Source: Caryophanales bacterium UBA1423
GTDB taxonomy: Bacteria; Bacillota_I; Bacilli_A; RF39; UBA660
Direction: 5' to 3'
Assembly (NCBI GenBank): GCA_002304855.1
Contig: DBPJ01000012.1
Location: forward strand, 256-13,957
Length of the DNA stretch: 13,702 nucleotides
A program made the position numbers and the translations under genes. Positions within the stretch are counted from its first letter, which is position 1. Every line of letters begins with the position of its first letter. This document shows positions 12,731 through 13,702 of the stretch, piece by piece. Below the pieces are notes generated by a model that saw nothing but the letters and a program-made list of their open reading frames with translations, was not told where the DNA came from and searched no databases.

Positions 12731-13607
12731 ATATTTTTGTTTCGCTATGTACACTAGTAACTATTGGTTCATTTATTGGTTGGTTATCTATTTCTTCATT
12801 AGTATCGATATTTTTTTGTTTATTATAAAGCCATTCGTTTAAGTTTTCTAAAGTTACTGTTTTCTTATTTTTAGTAGTAATAAACTGCGTAATTTGACCA
12901 TTCTCTAATTCAATTAGGTCAGTAGTTGCATATTTTCCATTACTATCTTTTTTAATTTGAGTTATAGTTAAATAAGGATATTCAATCCCAGACTCTAAGA
13001 ATAAGAAACAAAAGGTTTTAAAGAACTCATCAATAGCTACTGGAAAAGTTACTTCTCTTAACATTTGTTCCAAATTTTTCTCATCTTTTAATCTAAATTT
13101 ATAACCCTTTTCGCGAAGTGCCTTTTCAACTAAATATTTTGGTATTTCAATATATATTTTAAATTGATAATTATTATTTTCTACTTTAAAATCACACCAA
13201 GATAAATATAAAGATCTTGAATATATATTGCCAGTACTGCTATCTTTTATGCTATAAGCTATTAATTCTATTTTATTATTTTGTTTTAACGCATAAGTTT
13301 TAATTTCAATATCGTTAGTAATCGTCAATCTTCTTGAGTGTTTTGAAAAATGACCTTGACTTAGTGTAATTATGTTATTTTTACTATTCCCCTGTTTAAT
13401 AGATGAGTAATGAAAAGAAAAAAGGTCAGCATCACAGTTATCTAATATTATGGTATCATCGGGACTAAATCCAATTTCAGTTAATATTCTGCCAAAATGA
13501 TCATTGACCTTCCTTTTTATTCTAAGCCACGCACTTATTTCTTTTACTAATTTTTCATCTTTAAATATTATTTTTGGAGTAGTATCAGTTGTAAAAAAAG
13601 TATTCAA
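12729..13607 (-). CDS. Hypothetical 292-residue protein, TTG start
   Basis: I do not recognise this protein. It has no signal peptide or membrane segment and is charged throughout. Visible parts are an N-terminal basic helix (about 18-42, with ISAWLRIKRKVNDHFGRIL), a middle beta-rich region with paired strands (about 95-160), a probable helix-rich part (about 157-205), another beta segment (about 210-247) and a polar, probably disordered tail (about 266-292). The start is TTG at 13607: GGAGGT (13620-13615) is 7 bp before it, and no methionine codon occurs until about residue 182. It has a near-consensus promoter overlapped by an inverted repeat and a good terminator, so it is a single-gene unit that looks expressed. 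Confidence 0.78.
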   Translation of the reverse strand: MNTFFTTDTTPKIIFKDEKLVKEISAWLRIKRKVNDHFGRILTEIGFSPDDTIILDNCDADLFSFHYSSIKQGNSKNNIITLSQGHFSKHSRRLTITNDIEIKTYALKQNNKIELIAYSIKDSSTGNIYSRSLYLSWCDFKVENNNYQFKIYIEIPKYLVEKALREKGYKFRLKDEKNLEQMLREVTFPVAIDEFFKTFCFLFLESGIEYPYLTITQIKKDSNGKYATTDLIELENGQITQFITTKNKKTVTLENLNEWLYNKQKNIDTNEEIDNQPINEPIVTSVHSETKI

Positions 13608-13640
13608 GCAAATTACCTCCTCTAAAATAAATTGGTTACT

Positions 13641-13669
13641 ATTCTATGACTTTTAATTTAAAAAGTCAA
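13641..13669 (-). promoter_or_regulatory. Sigma-A-type promoter of the 292-residue gene
   Basis: On the minus strand -35 TTGACT (13669-13664) and -10 TAGAAT (13646-13641) have the ideal 17-bp spacing, one mismatch from consensus in each box. The leader before the TTG start would be about 27 nt and holds the GGAGGT site. Confidence 0.78.
13648..13667. promoter_or_regulatory. 20-bp inverted repeat in the promoter spacer, candidate operator
   Basis: GACTTTT (13648-13654) and AAAAGTC (13661-13667) are perfect 7-bp arms with a 6-bp centre AATTTA. The repeat fills the spacer and enters the -35 of the promoter of the 292-residue gene, a usual place for a repressor site. Confidence 0.5.
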
Positions 13670-13702
13670 GTTTTTTTCTTTTAATAACAATAAAACAGTA
13701 GA

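Overview
The window looks like a chromosomal piece of a very AT-rich, low-GC Gram-positive bacterium, most likely an uncultured gut-type Bacilli/Mollicutes-adjacent lineage (RF39 or Erysipelotrichia-like). This is inferred from the strongly A/T-biased codons, the short 5S rRNA (about 108 nt), the Firmicutes order tsaE-tsaB-rimI-tsaD, strong Shine-Dalgarno sites and a PcrA-type helicase. TGA is used as a stop (tsaE, and the transporter binding-protein gene) and tryptophan is TGG, so this is the standard code 11 and not the Mycoplasma code. No database search was possible.

Layout. (1) 1-502: 3' end of a 23S rRNA gene and a complete 5S rRNA gene, closing an rRNA operon read rightward. (2) 582-1232: a small membrane-anchored protein gene split by one in-frame TAA. 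(3) 1264-2043 (minus): a glycerophosphodiester phosphodiesterase family gene with its own near-perfect promoter. (4) 2206-2652: a small gene resembling the PemK/MazF fold, with no antitoxin beside it. (5) 2728-6952: a tight rightward operon of the tRNA t6A pathway (tsaE, tsaB, tsaD) with the acetyltransferase rimI, followed after 13 bp by a 564-residue type IV pilin-like surface protein with Ig-like and LamG-like domains. (6) 9510-6974 (minus): a three-gene ABC importer of the nitrate/sulfonate/HMP class (binding protein, ATPase, permease). (7) 9625-12604: pcrA helicase and galU, 16 bp apart. (8) 13607-12729 (minus): an unrecognised 292-residue protein started by TTG.

How parts work together. 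TsaE, TsaB and TsaD form the ATP-dependent complex that places threonylcarbamoyl on A37 of ANN-decoding tRNAs; RimI acetylates ribosomal protein S18 and commonly travels with them. The pilin-like gene appears to be co-transcribed with this housekeeping set, although no pilus assembly gene is visible. The ABC operon and pcrA diverge from a 114-bp region holding promoters for both and an 18-bp palindrome. Convergent gene pairs are separated by hairpin terminators, several of which can act in both directions.

No fully formed new system is evident. The best leads are the pilin whose LamG domain seems to be split by an inserted beta-sandwich domain, the stop-interrupted membrane protein, the operator-like palindromes at 9559-9576 and 13648-13667, and the run of three hairpins after galU.
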